Positions 25,305-34,380 are shown, counted from the stretch's first letter. The stretch: 64,000 nt of DNA from Streptomyces paradoxus (GCF_014202475.1 NZ_JACHGV010000004.1:310001-374000); one strand, 5' to 3'. A program made the numbers and translations. The notes: generated by a model from the sequence alone, not told the origin.

Positions 25305-25397
25305 CCGACGCGCGAGAACCACGGCTGCCGTGTCTGTTCTGCCCGGCGTGTCCGGGCGGTAGCTTGGTGGAGAAAGCCCCAAAAGAAGGGCGAATCG

Positions 25398-25835
25398 ATG
25401 CCGTGGTTCCTGTGGCTGCTCGCTGCCGCGGCGCTGGGTGCCGCGGAGTTCTTCACCCTGACCCTGGTCTTCGGGCTGCTGGCGGGCGCCGCGCTGGTCG
25501 CCGCCGTCGTCGCCGGTGTGGGCATCGGCCTGCTCGGCCAGCTGGTGGCCCTCACGGCGGCAGCGGCGGCCGGCCTCGTCATCGTCCGTCCCGTCGCGCT
25601 GCGGCACATGGCACAGCAGCCCCTCATCCGCGACGGCAGCGACGCGCTGATCGGCAGGCGGGCCGAGGTCGTGCAGGAGGTCACCGCGACCCGCGGCCTG
25701 ATCAAACTCTCCGGCGAGGAATGGTCCGCCCGCGCCCTCGACGAGACCCACGTGATCCCGGTGGGAGCGCTGGTGGACGTCATGGAGATCGAGGGGGCCA
25801 CCGCCGTCGTCTACCCCCGCGAGCTCCTTCCCTGA
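25398..25835 (+). CDS. NfeD family membrane protein
   Basis: The 145-residue protein has two to three membrane helices, then an OB-fold NfeD domain (GSDALIGRRAEVVQEVTATR; GLIKLSGEEWSARALDE). It lies 29 bases before an SPFH gene, the standard pair. NfeD proteins partner SPFH scaffolds in membrane microdomains; short forms such as this lack the protease domain. Confidence 0.9.
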   Translation: MPWFLWLLAAAALGAAEFFTLTLVFGLLAGAALVAAVVAGVGIGLLGQLVALTAAAAAGLVIVRPVALRHMAQQPLIRDGSDALIGRRAEVVQEVTATRGLIKLSGEEWSARALDETHVIPVGALVDVMEIEGATAVVYPRELLP

Positions 25836-25864
25836 ACGGCTGAACACACAGCAACGGAGGCACT

Positions 25865-26956
25865 GTGGATCCAGTTGTCATCCCCATCCTCGTGGTGGCC
25901 CTCGTCATCGTCTTCCTCGTGGCCTCCACCGTCCGGATCGTCCCGCAGGCCCGCCGCTACAACATCGAGCGGTTCGGCCGGTACCGCCGGACGCTCCAGC
26001 CCGGCCTGAACCTGGTGCTGCCGGTGGCCGACCGCATCAACACCAAACTCGACGTGCGCGAGCAGGTCTACTCGTCCGACCCCAGGCCGGTGATCACCGA
26101 GGACAACCTCGTGGTGAACATCGACACCGTCCTCTACTACCAGATCACGGACCCGCGGGCGGCGGCGTACGAGGTCGCCGACTACCTCCAGGCGATCGAC
26201 CAGCTCACCGTGACCACGCTGCGCAACGTCATCGGCAGCATGGACCTGGAGGAGACACTCACCTCGCGCGAGGAGATCAACTCCCGGCTGCGCGCCGTCC
26301 TCGACGACGCCACCGGCAAGTGGGGCATCCGCGTCAACCGCGTCGAGATCAAGGCCATCGATCCACCGCACACCATCAAGGAGGCGATGGAGAAGCAGAT
26401 GCGGGCCGAGCGTGACAAGCGGGCGGCCATCCTGCACGCCGAGGGAGAGCGGCAAGCCAAGATCCTCACCGCGGAAGGCACCAAGCAGAAGGACATCCTG
26501 GAGGCGCAGGGCACCCAACAGGCCATGATCCTGCGGGCGGACGGCGAGGCCAAGGCGGTGGAGCTCGTCTTCCAGGCCGTTCACCGCAACAACGCCGACC
26601 CCAAGATCCTGGCCTACAAGTACCTGGAGACGCTCCCGCACTTGGCGAAGAGCGACAACAACACGTTCTGGGTGATCCCGGGAGAGCTGACCGAGGCGGT
26701 CCGGACCGTCACCCGGGCGTTCGGCGACGAGCCGACGGCAGGCGCTCCCCGTCCCGCGCAATCCGAGGGAGCAGCCACCGCCGCTTCCGAAGGGGTACCG
26801 CAACTCGACACGGGCTCGACGGCCGCCCTGGACGCCGCCGCGGCCGCCGACGAGGCCGGCAAGCAGGCCGCCGCAGCGGTGAGCGACGCCAAGGCGGAGG
26901 CGGAGGCGGCGAAGTCACCGCAGGTGCCGCGCCTGGGGCGGACGTCCGAGGACTGA
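25865..26956 (+). CDS. SPFH/Band 7 (stomatin-like) protein
   Basis: The 363-residue protein has one N-terminal membrane helix, then the Band 7 domain (VPQARRYNIERFGRYRRTLQ; VREQVYSSDPRPVITEDNLV) and a long coiled segment (RAERDKRAAILHAEGERQAK). The last ~70 residues are Ala/Glu-rich. It should oligomerise into a membrane scaffold with the NfeD protein. The GTG start at 25865 has GGAGG upstream. Confidence 0.93.
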   Translation: MDPVVIPILVVALVIVFLVASTVRIVPQARRYNIERFGRYRRTLQPGLNLVLPVADRINTKLDVREQVYSSDPRPVITEDNLVVNIDTVLYYQITDPRAAAYEVADYLQAIDQLTVTTLRNVIGSMDLEETLTSREEINSRLRAVLDDATGKWGIRVNRVEIKAIDPPHTIKEAMEKQMRAERDKRAAILHAEGERQAKILTAEGTKQKDILEAQGTQQAMILRADGEAKAVELVFQAVHRNNADPKILAYKYLETLPHLAKSDNNTFWVIPGELTEAVRTVTRAFGDEPTAGAPRPAQSEGAATAASEGVPQLDTGSTAALDAAAAADEAGKQAAAAVSDAKAEAEAAKSPQVPRLGRTSED

Positions 26957-27292
26957 ATCCGCGTCGGCTGCCGCCGGGGGAGGACCGAGTCCCCCCGCGG
27001 AACCCGGCGCGTGCCCGGCACGGGTCACGCGTCGTCGCACCGCTCCAGAATCAGCCCCCGCGCCCGTGTGCACACCATGGCCGAATCGCCCGACGAAACC
27101 GCAAGCAGCCGAGCGGAGCTTCCCATCAGTCGCACGCTCCACGGCAGCCGCACCCCCGCACCGCCCGACGTCGTCCGCGCCAAGCTGCCGGCGGTGGTGT
27201 GACATCTGAGCACGTGGATGCGCTGGATGGTTGCGGCCGATTTATGTGACGGCTGTGACTAAGCCATGTTCATTGTGAACCGGGGGATCAGA
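26957..27292. other. Intergenic region
   Basis: The 336-bp gap begins with a terminator-like repeat (GGGGGA/TCCCCC, 26976-26995). TGTGAC occurs three times near 27201, 27246 and 27254, just before the secreted-protein start. No gene is seen. Confidence 0.4.
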
Positions 27293-28618
27293 GTGGCACC
27301 GCGTGCAGCACGTCATCGGCGTTCGTTGAAGCGTCGTCTCCTTGCCGGGGCTTCACTCGCCGCGGCGGCGGGGACAGCGGTCACCGCGACGATCGCGGTC
27401 AACGCCGAGGCGGCGTGGACGTCGGCCTGGAACGTGTCGGCGTCCGGCTGGTTCGCCGCCGACTCGCCCCAGGTCTCCGTCGACCGCCAGGGCGACGCGC
27501 TGCTGGCCTGGACGGCCGGCGACCTGTCGACGACGTACTCCTACCAGCGGGTCCAGACCAGGGTGAAGTTCGCGAACGGCACCACGGGAGCGATCCGCAC
27601 CCTGTCGCCCGACGGCGCCGCCGTGTCCTGGCCGGAGACCGGCTCCGACGACACCGGTGACTCCGCGGTGGTCTGGCAGCAGGACAGCCAGGTCGTGGGC
27701 CGGCGGGTCGCAGCCTCCGGCAGCCTCGTCGGGCCGCTCCAGAAGCTCTCCACGTCGGCGCCCGCGACCACCCCGGTCGTCGCCGTGACGCCGGGTGGCA
27801 CCGCGATGGCGGCGTGGACGGAGATCCGCGACGGAAGCTGGTACGCGGTCGCCCGCCGCCTCAAGCTCGACGGCACGATCGGCGCGGCCATCACCCTCGG
27901 CTCCGGCTCGGCCGAGAAGCCGGCCATCGGCGTCGACCGCAACGGCCAGTTCGTCGTCGCGTGGGCACGGGCGTCGGACGTCGTGGCCAAGCGGATCACC
28001 TCGACGTCCGTCTCCTCGGCGAAGGTGCTCACCTCGCCGATCGCGTCGTACGGCGGCTTCGGCATGGTCCGGGTCGGCGTCGACCGGGACGGCGACGCCG
28101 TCATCAGCTACCACTCCGGCGGTGGCTCCGTGGCACAGGTCTGGGCCTCGCGCTGGAGCCGCACCGGTACCCTGTCGGCCCCGCTGCGCATCTCCTCCGC
28201 CACGGACAACGTGGGCTTCCACCACGCCCTCGCGACGGACCTCGACGGCGACTCGATGATCGTGTGGACCCGCTACAGCAGTGGCAAGCTCGAGTTGCTC
28301 GGCCGCCGCCTGTCCGCGGGCGGCACCCGCGGCAGCGTCACCACCCTCGGCCCCGGCGACCGTCCCGACCTGGCCCTCGACGACGACGGCGACGGCATGG
28401 TCGTCTTCCACACCGTCCTTCCGAAGTCGACGCCGCCGTACAGCTACACGAAGAGCAGTGCCCGCCTGATCAGCCGCTCCGGCACGTTCGGCACCACGAA
28501 GACGCTCACGTCGGACGGCCGGGTGCCCCAGGTGGACGCCCGCCCCAGCTCCCTGTTCACGGTGATCTGGCAGCAGGAGACCTTCCCGTACACGATCAGG
28601 TCCGTCACCGGCCCCTGA
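27293..28618 (+). CDS. Secreted repeat protein, probable beta-propeller
   Basis: The roughly 441-residue exported protein begins with a twin-basic signal (RHRRSLKRRLLAGASLAAAAG; exit near NAEAAW). The mature part repeats a roughly 45-50-residue unit built on VxxDxxGDAxxxW (VSVDRQGDALLAW, IGVDRNGQFVVAWARA, VGVDRDGDAVISY, TDLDGDSMIVWTR, LALDDDGDGMVVF). That fits a beta-propeller. Function unknown. GTG 27293 is preferred because GGGGGA lies 6 bases upstream; ATG 27266 has no ribosome site. Confidence 0.75.
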   Translation: MAPRAARHRRSLKRRLLAGASLAAAAGTAVTATIAVNAEAAWTSAWNVSASGWFAADSPQVSVDRQGDALLAWTAGDLSTTYSYQRVQTRVKFANGTTGAIRTLSPDGAAVSWPETGSDDTGDSAVVWQQDSQVVGRRVAASGSLVGPLQKLSTSAPATTPVVAVTPGGTAMAAWTEIRDGSWYAVARRLKLDGTIGAAITLGSGSAEKPAIGVDRNGQFVVAWARASDVVAKRITSTSVSSAKVLTSPIASYGGFGMVRVGVDRDGDAVISYHSGGGSVAQVWASRWSRTGTLSAPLRISSATDNVGFHHALATDLDGDSMIVWTRYSSGKLELLGRRLSAGGTRGSVTTLGPGDRPDLALDDDGDGMVVFHTVLPKSTPPYSYTKSSARLISRSGTFGTTKTLTSDGRVPQVDARPSSLFTVIWQQETFPYTIRSVTGP

Positions 28619-28685
28619 CCGGCATCGAACGCCCCCGCCCTGCTCCGCTCGGCGGTTCCCACTCATCGCTCCGTGAAGGAGACAC

Positions 28686-29474
28686 ATGCGCAAGCGCGCT
28701 GCCCTTGCCGTCCTCACAGCCGTCGCCGCAGCGGCGGGCTTCATCGTCCCCGGTGCCTACGCGGACGACAACGTCGGCGACATCCAGGTCGACGGCGTCG
28801 TCGTCAACGGCGGCAAGAACATCGTGGTCGACACGGCCGACAGGACGATCACGGTCTCGGTGACGGCCACCGACCCGTCGGGCATCTGGGACGCGGACTT
28901 CACCCTGTGGCGGGGCCCGGACGGCAGCGACCCCTACTACAGCGCCGACGCCGTGATCGATCCCAACGAGACCACCACACCGGCGGACTGCGTTGCCTCC
29001 AGCAGCACGACGTCGACCTGCTCGAAGACCTTCACCTTCGAACCGGACTGGTGGCTCACGAACGCCGACGCCGGCACGTGGAAGGTCCAGGCCCAGGTGT
29101 CGGCCAACGACGGCAGCTACACCGACCGGTGGGCCTACACCACCACCCGCCTCCAGCGGCACTCCAAGCTGACCGTCAACGCGAGCCCCGAGCCGATCGC
29201 CAAGGGCCGAACGCTCACCGTCACCGGCAAGCTCACCCGGGCCAACTGGGACACGCTCGACTACCGGGGCTACACCAACCAGCCGGTCAAGCTCCAGTTC
29301 CGCAAGGCCGGTACCACGACCTACACCACGGTCAAGACGGTGTACACCTCCAGCACCGGCTCCCTGTCGACCACGGCCGTCGCGTCCGAAGACGGTTACT
29401 GGCGCTGGAACTTCGCGGGCACGACCACCACGCCGGCCGTCCCTGCGACCGGCGATTTCGTGGACGTGCAGTAA
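28686..29474 (+). CDS. Secreted hypothetical protein with Ig-like folds
   Basis: The 262-residue protein has a signal peptide (RKRAALAVLTAVAAAAG, exit near AYADD) and two beta-rich halves. The second resembles bacterial Ig/stalk repeats (HSKLTVNASPEPIAKGRTLT; VKLQFRKAGTTTYTTVKTV). It lies 67 bases after the propeller gene in the same direction with GAAGGAG before its ATG, so the two are probably cotranscribed and may act together outside the cell. Confidence 0.75.
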   Translation: MRKRAALAVLTAVAAAAGFIVPGAYADDNVGDIQVDGVVVNGGKNIVVDTADRTITVSVTATDPSGIWDADFTLWRGPDGSDPYYSADAVIDPNETTTPADCVASSSTTSTCSKTFTFEPDWWLTNADAGTWKVQAQVSANDGSYTDRWAYTTTRLQRHSKLTVNASPEPIAKGRTLTVTGKLTRANWDTLDYRGYTNQPVKLQFRKAGTTTYTTVKTVYTSSTGSLSTTAVASEDGYWRWNFAGTTTTPAVPATGDFVDVQ

Positions 29475-29574
29475 CCCGAACGCCGCAGGGGGCCGTCCGC
29501 ATCACCGGCCGCATGCACATCCAGCGGCCACCGGGGCCCCCTCGGCCGCCTGACCGGATGAAACAGGGCCGGCA

Positions 29575-29600
29575 GCGGGCCCGGGAGCAGCCGGGCCCGC
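29575..29600. terminator. Bidirectional hairpin terminator
   Basis: GCGGGCCCGG and CCGGGCCCGC form a perfect 10-bp stem with a 6-nt loop between two converging secreted-protein genes. Confidence 0.7.
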
Positions 29601-29626
29601 GGCGAGCAGTGACCTGCGGCTGGGGA

Positions 29627-30517
29627 TCAGCTGCCGGTGAGGGAGATGGCCAGGTCCGTGATGTCCAGGGGGAACCTGGACTTGACGGCGTCGGACACCA
29701 GCGTGGCCTCGCCGGTGAAGAGGTTGACGCTGTAGAGGGAGGGCCTGGTGGCGCCGGAGGCGGTGAGAGTGGCGAAGGCGGCGTTGCTGACCGTCTTGCC
29801 GCCCGACAGGGTGCTGAAGACGTCCATGCCGGTGTTGATCTGCGCGTCGATGCCGAGGCCGCCGGTCGCCGCCAGCGTGCCGTTGTTGGCCGGGGACTGG
29901 ATGACGACCTGGTCGCCGGCCGTGTTGATGTCGAACAGCGTGGTCCCGGTGGTCCCGTTGAGGTCGTTGTTCGTGTAGGCGGCGGCGGAGACACCCTTGG
30001 TCGTGCCCTCGATCGGCGGGGTGGTGAGGTTCAGGTCCTGGACGGTCGTGTGGTCGTTGAGGTTGTGCCGCAGGTTCTGGCCGTTGTCGCTGATCACGCG
30101 CAGCCGGTCGGCGGCCGGGTTGAAGTCGACGCCGAAGTTCGTGCCGTGCAGCGAGTACTGGAGCTGGGACACCTTGGTGATCACGACGTCCGCGGTGGCC
30201 GGCGGGGTCTTGATCGTGTAGATGCCGCCCTTGTTGCCGACGCCGTACATCAGGCCGTTCTGCACCCGGAAGTCGATGCCGATCAGAGCCGTGTCGCCAC
30301 TGAGCCCGATGACGTCCCTGACCCAGTCGAGCACGTTCGGCCGGTCGGTGGTGAACGTGGCCATCTGGGTGCCGTCACCTGTGATCCCGAACGCGCGCAG
30401 GCTGGGAGTGGCGGCGGGAGCGGCCGAGCCACTGCCCGGCGCGCCCAGCATGAGCGCTGTCGACGTGGCCGTGATCGCTATCGCTGCCGCGATTCTCTTT
30501 CTCGTCCCTGCTTTCAT
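29627..30517 (-). CDS. DUF4394 secreted protein
   Basis: The 296-residue exported protein has a signal peptide ending near GSGSAAPAA. It carries the DUF4394 pattern: LIGIDFRVQNGLMYGVGNKG, GTNFGVDFNPAADRLRVISD, and NDLNGTTGTTLFDINTAGDQ. The domain is propeller-like and of unknown function. It is divergent from the PucR-like regulator, whose upstream region holds paired direct repeats. Confidence 0.88.
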   Translation of the reverse strand: MKAGTRKRIAAAIAITATSTALMLGAPGSGSAAPAATPSLRAFGITGDGTQMATFTTDRPNVLDWVRDVIGLSGDTALIGIDFRVQNGLMYGVGNKGGIYTIKTPPATADVVITKVSQLQYSLHGTNFGVDFNPAADRLRVISDNGQNLRHNLNDHTTVQDLNLTTPPIEGTTKGVSAAAYTNNDLNGTTGTTLFDINTAGDQVVIQSPANNGTLAATGGLGIDAQINTGMDVFSTLSGGKTVSNAAFATLTASGATRPSLYSVNLFTGEATLVSDAVKSRFPLDITDLAISLTGS

Positions 30518-30721
30518 CGGTGTTTCCCTCCCGTTTGAACAAGCACCATTGAGTGGCGCGCAGATGAGAGATTCCCGTACCGATTCCCGCGCTCATCCGG
30601 AGTAGTGGCCGGAACGAATGCTGTGGTGTTCCCCCACGGGCTGGTACGCGTTCCCATTAAGGCCAGTTCACAGTGTCTCCACAAGTGGAGCAGGCGATGG
30701 GAATGCCCCGATCCAGGGATT

Positions 30722-30786
30722 TTGCGCACTGTGACAAAGTGCCACAGAGGCGGTCGTCTCCAATGTTGCGCAGAGTGACAAATGCC
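30722..30786. repeat. Direct repeats in divergent promoter region
   Basis: TTGCGCACTGTGACAAAGTGCC (22 nt, 30722-30743; shown in part as TTGCGCACTGTGACAAAG) and TTGCGCAGAGTGACAAATGCC at 30766-30786 are near copies spaced 44 bp apart, about four helical turns. They lie in the 320-bp gap between DUF4394 and the PucR-like gene, so they are candidate operators for that regulator. Confidence 0.6.
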
Positions 30787-30837
30787 GTCCGGATTTACCC
30801 TGTCGGCTTCTTCGGCCGGAATGGCATGCTCGCGCCC

Positions 30838-32091
30838 ATGGGGAGCTTCTTCGCCGAGCTGGCCCGGCAGGCGTCGGCCAACGCGCGCCGGGAGGTCGAG
30901 GCGTACGCGCGCGAGATCCCGGAGTTCGGGTTCCTGGACACGAACTCCCGGGCGCGCGCCGAGACGCTGGAGTACGCGTTGTGGCTGCGGCGCCGTACGG
31001 TCGAACTATCCCCGGACAACAGCGAATTGAGCGACGACGACCTCGGCTGCATCGCGGCGGTCGGCGAGTTGCGGGCCGCAGCGGGGATGCCGTTGGACGC
31101 ACGGCAGCGGGTCCTGCGACTGCACACCTCACTCATGCTGCGCGAGATCAACGAAGCGACCGAAGCTCAGCGCGGCGCCGGCGTCGACGAACTCATGCGG
31201 ATGATGAGCTGGTTCGCCCCGCAGGGAGAACGCGGTATCCGTGCCTACAGTCAGGGATTCGTGACGGCGCTGCGACACCGTCTGCCGTACGTCGAGCAGG
31301 CCGCCCTGCTGGCCAGGTCGTTGCTGAACAGAGACCCCATATCGACGGAACTCGCTTCGGCCCTGGGCATGGAACTGCCCGAGCGCTGCGCAGTGACGGT
31401 GATCCGGGTGCCGGACCGTCCCGCCGGCGATCGCGACCTGGAAAGCGATATCGAGGCGCTGGTGAAAACCCACCACGCGCCGATCACGTGGTGCCCGGGC
31501 AAGGGGAGCAGGAGCGGTGAGCTGATTGCCCTGATTCCCTTGCGTCCCGCCGCACCCCAGGCGTCTCCGGGGCCCAGTACCGCCGAGACCGTACAGCCGC
31601 ACTCCGTACCCGACCTTGCACCCGACCTCGTATCCGATCTCGTACGGGACTTCGCCCAGGCTCTCGGCCGCCCCTGCGCCGCCGGCACCGCCACCTCACC
31701 GCTGTCCGAGGTTGCCGACGCCCTCGACCTGGCCCGGCGGATCAGCAGGGCGGCGCCGCTGCGACGGGCGTCCGCTCTGTTGCGGCCGCACACCGTGTCG
31801 GACGTGTTCGTCGAACTCGCCGTTGCCGACGCGCCGTTCGTCGACGAATGGCTCCACGCCGTGGGCCGGAGCCTGCAGCCCGGTCCGGACCTCCTTGTCA
31901 CGCTTGACGCGTACTATCGCCACGACATGCACCGCGGCGCCACGGCGGCAGCCCTCAACGTCCACCCCCGCACCCTGGACTATCGCCTCCGCCGGGTGCG
32001 GGAGCTCACCGGCATCGATCCCGGCTCGACGCGCGGCGTGCGCATTTTCAGCACGGTCGTCACGCGGCGCCTGTCGGATGCGTGGCACTGA
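30838..32091 (+). CDS. PucR/CdaR-type transcriptional regulator
   Basis: The 417-residue protein has a helical N-terminal sensor-like region, a middle domain around VTVIRVPDRPAGDRDLESD, and the C-terminal PucR helix-turn-helix: RGATAAALNVHPRTLDYRLR then RVRELTGIDPGSTRGVRIF. Such regulators respond to metabolites or carry RsbR-like sensing. ATG 30838 gives the natural N-terminus (GSFFAELARQASANARREVE). It may control the divergent DUF4394 gene. Confidence 0.85.
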   Translation: MGSFFAELARQASANARREVEAYAREIPEFGFLDTNSRARAETLEYALWLRRRTVELSPDNSELSDDDLGCIAAVGELRAAAGMPLDARQRVLRLHTSLMLREINEATEAQRGAGVDELMRMMSWFAPQGERGIRAYSQGFVTALRHRLPYVEQAALLARSLLNRDPISTELASALGMELPERCAVTVIRVPDRPAGDRDLESDIEALVKTHHAPITWCPGKGSRSGELIALIPLRPAAPQASPGPSTAETVQPHSVPDLAPDLVSDLVRDFAQALGRPCAAGTATSPLSEVADALDLARRISRAAPLRRASALLRPHTVSDVFVELAVADAPFVDEWLHAVGRSLQPGPDLLVTLDAYYRHDMHRGATAAALNVHPRTLDYRLRRVRELTGIDPGSTRGVRIFSTVVTRRLSDAWH

Positions 32092-32222
32092 ACCGCGCGA
32101 TCATCCGCAGCCGTCGGCATGCACCACGCGGCCGGGCCCGCGTCCGCGAGCAGCAGCACGCACGGTCCCGGCAGCGTGCTGTGTGATCACTACGCAACGT
32201 CTGAGCTCCGCGTCGCACTGTG

Positions 32223-32241
32223 CGTCCACAACCTGTGGACG
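32223..32241. repeat. 19-bp inverted repeat, copy 1
   Basis: CGTCCACAACCTGTGGACG has 8-bp arms and a 3-nt centre. An identical copy lies at 42466-42484. The core TCCACA resembles a DnaA-box half. It sits in the 274-bp convergent gap between the PucR-like and DUF5994 genes, where nothing else was found. Confidence 0.6.
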
Positions 32242-32365
32242 CCGAGGCCGCGGCCTCGCGGTATGGAGTGGTCATGTCGCCGCAGACCCGTTGGTCTGGA
32301 CGCGTCCGTGTCGTCGACCCCGGTCGTGGGGGCGGGCTCCGCCTGAGGTGTGCATCCGGGCTGAG

Positions 32366-32839
32366 TCAAAGGCTGGTGTCGATCAGGATCTGCCGGGCCT
32401 GCTTGAGGTTGCCGGATCGGACCGCTTCGGTCATCGCGGCTCGCGCCGCCTCGGGGGGCGTGTCCGGTGGGACCACGAGCAGGGAGAAGTGGTCCTGGTC
32501 CCCTCGGGTCACGAGCGCGGTTTCGTCGCCCACAGAGAAGACGTCGATGTGCACCACACGGTCGTCGACGGTCACCCGCGTCGGTATTTCGTCCCAGGCC
32601 GCGGAGTCCAGGCCGATCCGTGTGATCGGCCCGAGGCGCTCGGTCAGTGCGCTGATCAGGCCGGGCAGTTCGGAGGCGAGACTCCTTGAACGGGGCCACC
32701 ACGCGCCGTCGAGGATGCCCCGGCGTTCGTGAGTGGTGGTGAGCCGCAGAAGCGCCGTTCCGGGGCGCATGGATTCGTGTGCACCGTCCGCCAGCAAACC
32801 TGCCGCAGGCGGGGAATCAGGATCGGGCATCGTGCTCAC
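32366..32839 (-). CDS. DUF5994 family protein (module 1, distal copy)
   Basis: The 157-residue cytoplasmic protein has the family core ILDGAWWPRSRSLASELPGL, IPTRVTVDDRVVHIDVFSVG and a closing FSLLVVPPDTPPEAARAAM. The invariant DGxWWPRS and LLVVPPxT motifs define the family, whose function is unknown. The GTG start at 32839 follows the upstream DUF5994 gene by 44 bases. It is the last gene of a five-gene minus-strand operon. Confidence 0.85.
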   Translation of the reverse strand: MSTMPDPDSPPAAGLLADGAHESMRPGTALLRLTTTHERRGILDGAWWPRSRSLASELPGLISALTERLGPITRIGLDSAAWDEIPTRVTVDDRVVHIDVFSVGDETALVTRGDQDHFSLLVVPPDTPPEAARAAMTEAVRSGNLKQARQILIDTSL

Positions 32840-32883
32840 CTGCCTGTTCGGGGCCCCCTCGCGTCCACGCTACTCCTGGCGGG

Positions 32884-33300
32884 TCAGGCGCGGTCGCCGA
32901 GCACGGCGGTCATGATCGGTTCGGCCGCCTCCTCGGTGGTGTCGGGCGGCACGACCAGCAGATCCCAGCGGCCGTGGCCGGGGGCGAGCAGGACGACGGT
33001 GTCCGGGGCGTGCGCTGCCACCGTCTTCCGCAGCCGTACGACCTGGTTGGCGACGAGCATCCGGCCAGGTGCCGCGGACCAGGCCGCTCCGTTCACCGTG
33101 ACGCCGGCGATGTGTCCCCAGGCGCGCGGCAGTGCGGCGAGCAGCTGCGGAAGCTCCACCAGGAGGTCGTACGAACGTGGCCACCACACCCCGTCGAGGC
33201 GACGTGGCAGCGCGCTGTGGGGCGCGAGCCGCAGGCGGAGGAGAGGGCGGATGGACGGTGCGGGAGGTGCGGGCGGTGCCGGTGGAGCTGTGGTGATCAT
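32884..33300 (-). CDS. DUF5994 family protein (module 1, proximal copy)
   Basis: The 138-residue paralogue has RLDGVWWPRSYDLLVELPQL, MLVANQVVRLRKTV and RWDLLVVPPDTTEEAAEP. Its start overlaps the stop of a 66-residue ORF as ATGA. Together with the gene at 32366 and the one at 37404 it makes three DUF5994 proteins in 6 kb, divergent enough to be old paralogues rather than a recent duplication. Confidence 0.85.
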   Translation of the reverse strand: MITTAPPAPPAPPAPSIRPLLRLRLAPHSALPRRLDGVWWPRSYDLLVELPQLLAALPRAWGHIAGVTVNGAAWSAAPGRMLVANQVVRLRKTVAAHAPDTVVLLAPGHGRWDLLVVPPDTTEEAAEPIMTAVLGDRA

Positions 33301-33497
33301 GGCGTTTCCTTCGACGGGTTGTGGAGCGGTGGGTTCGGGTCAGGCCCGGCGTGCGGCGAGCCGGTCCGACGTGGGCCGGCGCACGTCGTGCACCCAGCCG
33401 AGCCGTCGAGGAGTCGGATGACGGCGTCGAGGAGTCGGATGACGGCGGCCGAGGGGCCGATCCGGCCCCGGTCGACGCCGTGCCGGGCGTTGGTCAC
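33297..33497 (-). CDS. Small hypothetical ORF coupled to DUF5994
   Basis: The 66-residue ORF (AAVIRLLDAVIRLLDGSAGC, then CTTCAGPRRTG, ending NPSKETP) overlaps the next start by ATGA. A 21-bp tandem duplication inside it repeats VIRLLDx in frame. I recognise no family. It could be a coupling ORF; the overlap and in-frame duplication argue that it is translated. Confidence 0.45.
   Translation of the reverse strand: MTNARHGVDRGRIGPSAAVIRLLDAVIRLLDGSAGCTTCAGPRRTGSPHAGPDPNPPLHNPSKETP
33405..33446. repeat. 21-bp perfect tandem duplication
   Basis: The unit GTCGAGGAGTCGGATGACGGC (33405-33425) is repeated exactly at 33426-33446. On the minus strand it adds seven residues without changing frame. Confidence 0.85.
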
Positions 33498-33548
33498 GGA
33501 AGGGCCGCTTGCCCAGCACGTGGCACTGCCGGTGCTGCTGGGCCGGCG

Positions 33549-34052
33549 TCAGCCAGGCTCGTCGGTGTGGGCGCGTCGGGCCTGGGTGTGGCTGGTGGCC
33601 AGCCAGGGCGACTGGGGCAAGGTCTCTTCGCCGACATGCCCGGTGTCGACGGTGAGATGGAGCAGGGTGCCCTGCCCGCCGGGGCCCGCGGGGTAGCTGC
33701 GGGGCTCGTCGCAGCGAAGGTTCCGGCGCAGCAGCTGCGCCACTCGTTGGGCGATGTCGGGGCTGGTGGCGATGATGCGGACCTCCGCGAGGTCGCCCAT
33801 GGGGAGATCACCATCGGCGGTCTCGTACGCCTGCGGATCTTCGCTTGTGCTGTGACTGCTGCCGGTGCCGGTGCCGGTGCCTTGGCTGCGGCTGCGGCTG
33901 CGGCTTCGGCGGAGCGGCGCGGGCATGGAAGTGACCTGGCTGTAGGAACGCAAGGCGATCCTCTCGCTGGGTGCGGAGTTGAGCCGGTGGATCACGTAGG
34001 CTCCGGCGGCGATGAGCACGAGGAGGACGGCGATGCTGAGGGCGGTGTCCAT
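33549..34052 (-). CDS. One-helix membrane protein (module 1 partner)
   Basis: The 167-residue protein starts with one membrane helix (LSIAVLLVLIAAGAYVIHRL then NSAPSERIALRSYSQV), an SRSRSRSQGTGTG linker, and a soluble domain (DLAEVRIIATSPDIAQRVAQ; GTLLHLTVDTGHVGEETL). The helix and the following LNSxxxxRxAxxxY segment match the protein at 37997, which also neighbours a DUF5994 gene. The soluble domain may face the cytoplasm. Confidence 0.7.
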   Translation of the reverse strand: MDTALSIAVLLVLIAAGAYVIHRLNSAPSERIALRSYSQVTSMPAPLRRSRSRSRSQGTGTGTGSSHSTSEDPQAYETADGDLPMGDLAEVRIIATSPDIAQRVAQLLRRNLRCDEPRSYPAGPGGQGTLLHLTVDTGHVGEETLPQSPWLATSHTQARRAHTDEPG

Positions 34053-34057
34053 GGCGG

Positions 34058-34261
34058 TCACGACCTGACGGTCGGTCGAACGTGAGAAGGGCTTGGGAGA
34101 AGCGGGCCCGCCGTCCCCCGGGCGCGTGGTGGTGCAGTGGTGCCGGTGGTGCCGTTCGTGCCCGTGGCGCCGGTGGTGAAGAGCTGCAGTACGGCCCTGC
34201 GCGGGTCGGGCACCGGCCACGCGTCGGCGGCGGGGAAGGAATCGAAGGCCGGGGCCATCAT
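34058..34261 (-). CDS. Short first ORF of module 1, DUF5994-like start
   Basis: The 67-residue ORF starts ATGATG, as does the DUF5994 gene at 37404, at nearly the same distance from the shared 66-bp element. It begins MMAPAFDSFPAADAW but lacks the DUF5994 core and ends 5 bases before the next start. It may be a leader ORF or what remains of a DUF5994 gene. Confidence 0.4.
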   Translation of the reverse strand: MMAPAFDSFPAADAWPVPDPRRAVLQLFTTGATGTNGTTGTTAPPRARGTAGPLLPSPSHVRPTVRS

Positions 34262-34314
34262 GCTGACCTGTCTCCGGAAGCTCCTGCGCTGCGCGAGGCT
34301 TCCGGCGAAGTGTC

Positions 34315-34380
34315 TCGCCGAGGACGAGACCAGCGCGGAAGCCGGTGTGCGACATGCCCTCGGTACCTCCACCGTACTCC
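34315..34380 (-). promoter_or_regulatory. 66-bp conserved element upstream of DUF5994 module 1
   Basis: Read on the minus strand this stretch begins GGAGTACGGTGGAGG and contains ACACCGGCTTCC; it matches 37290-37355 at 53 of 66 positions with no gaps. It ends 53 bases before the first ATGATG of the module. It lies in the gap divergent from the GNAT-like gene. Confidence 0.65.

Noticed and set aside
33841..33905. CCGGTG/GCTGCG short tandem runs as a repeat element
   Set aside because: They encode the SRSRSR and GTGTG linker of the one-helix protein and need no other explanation.
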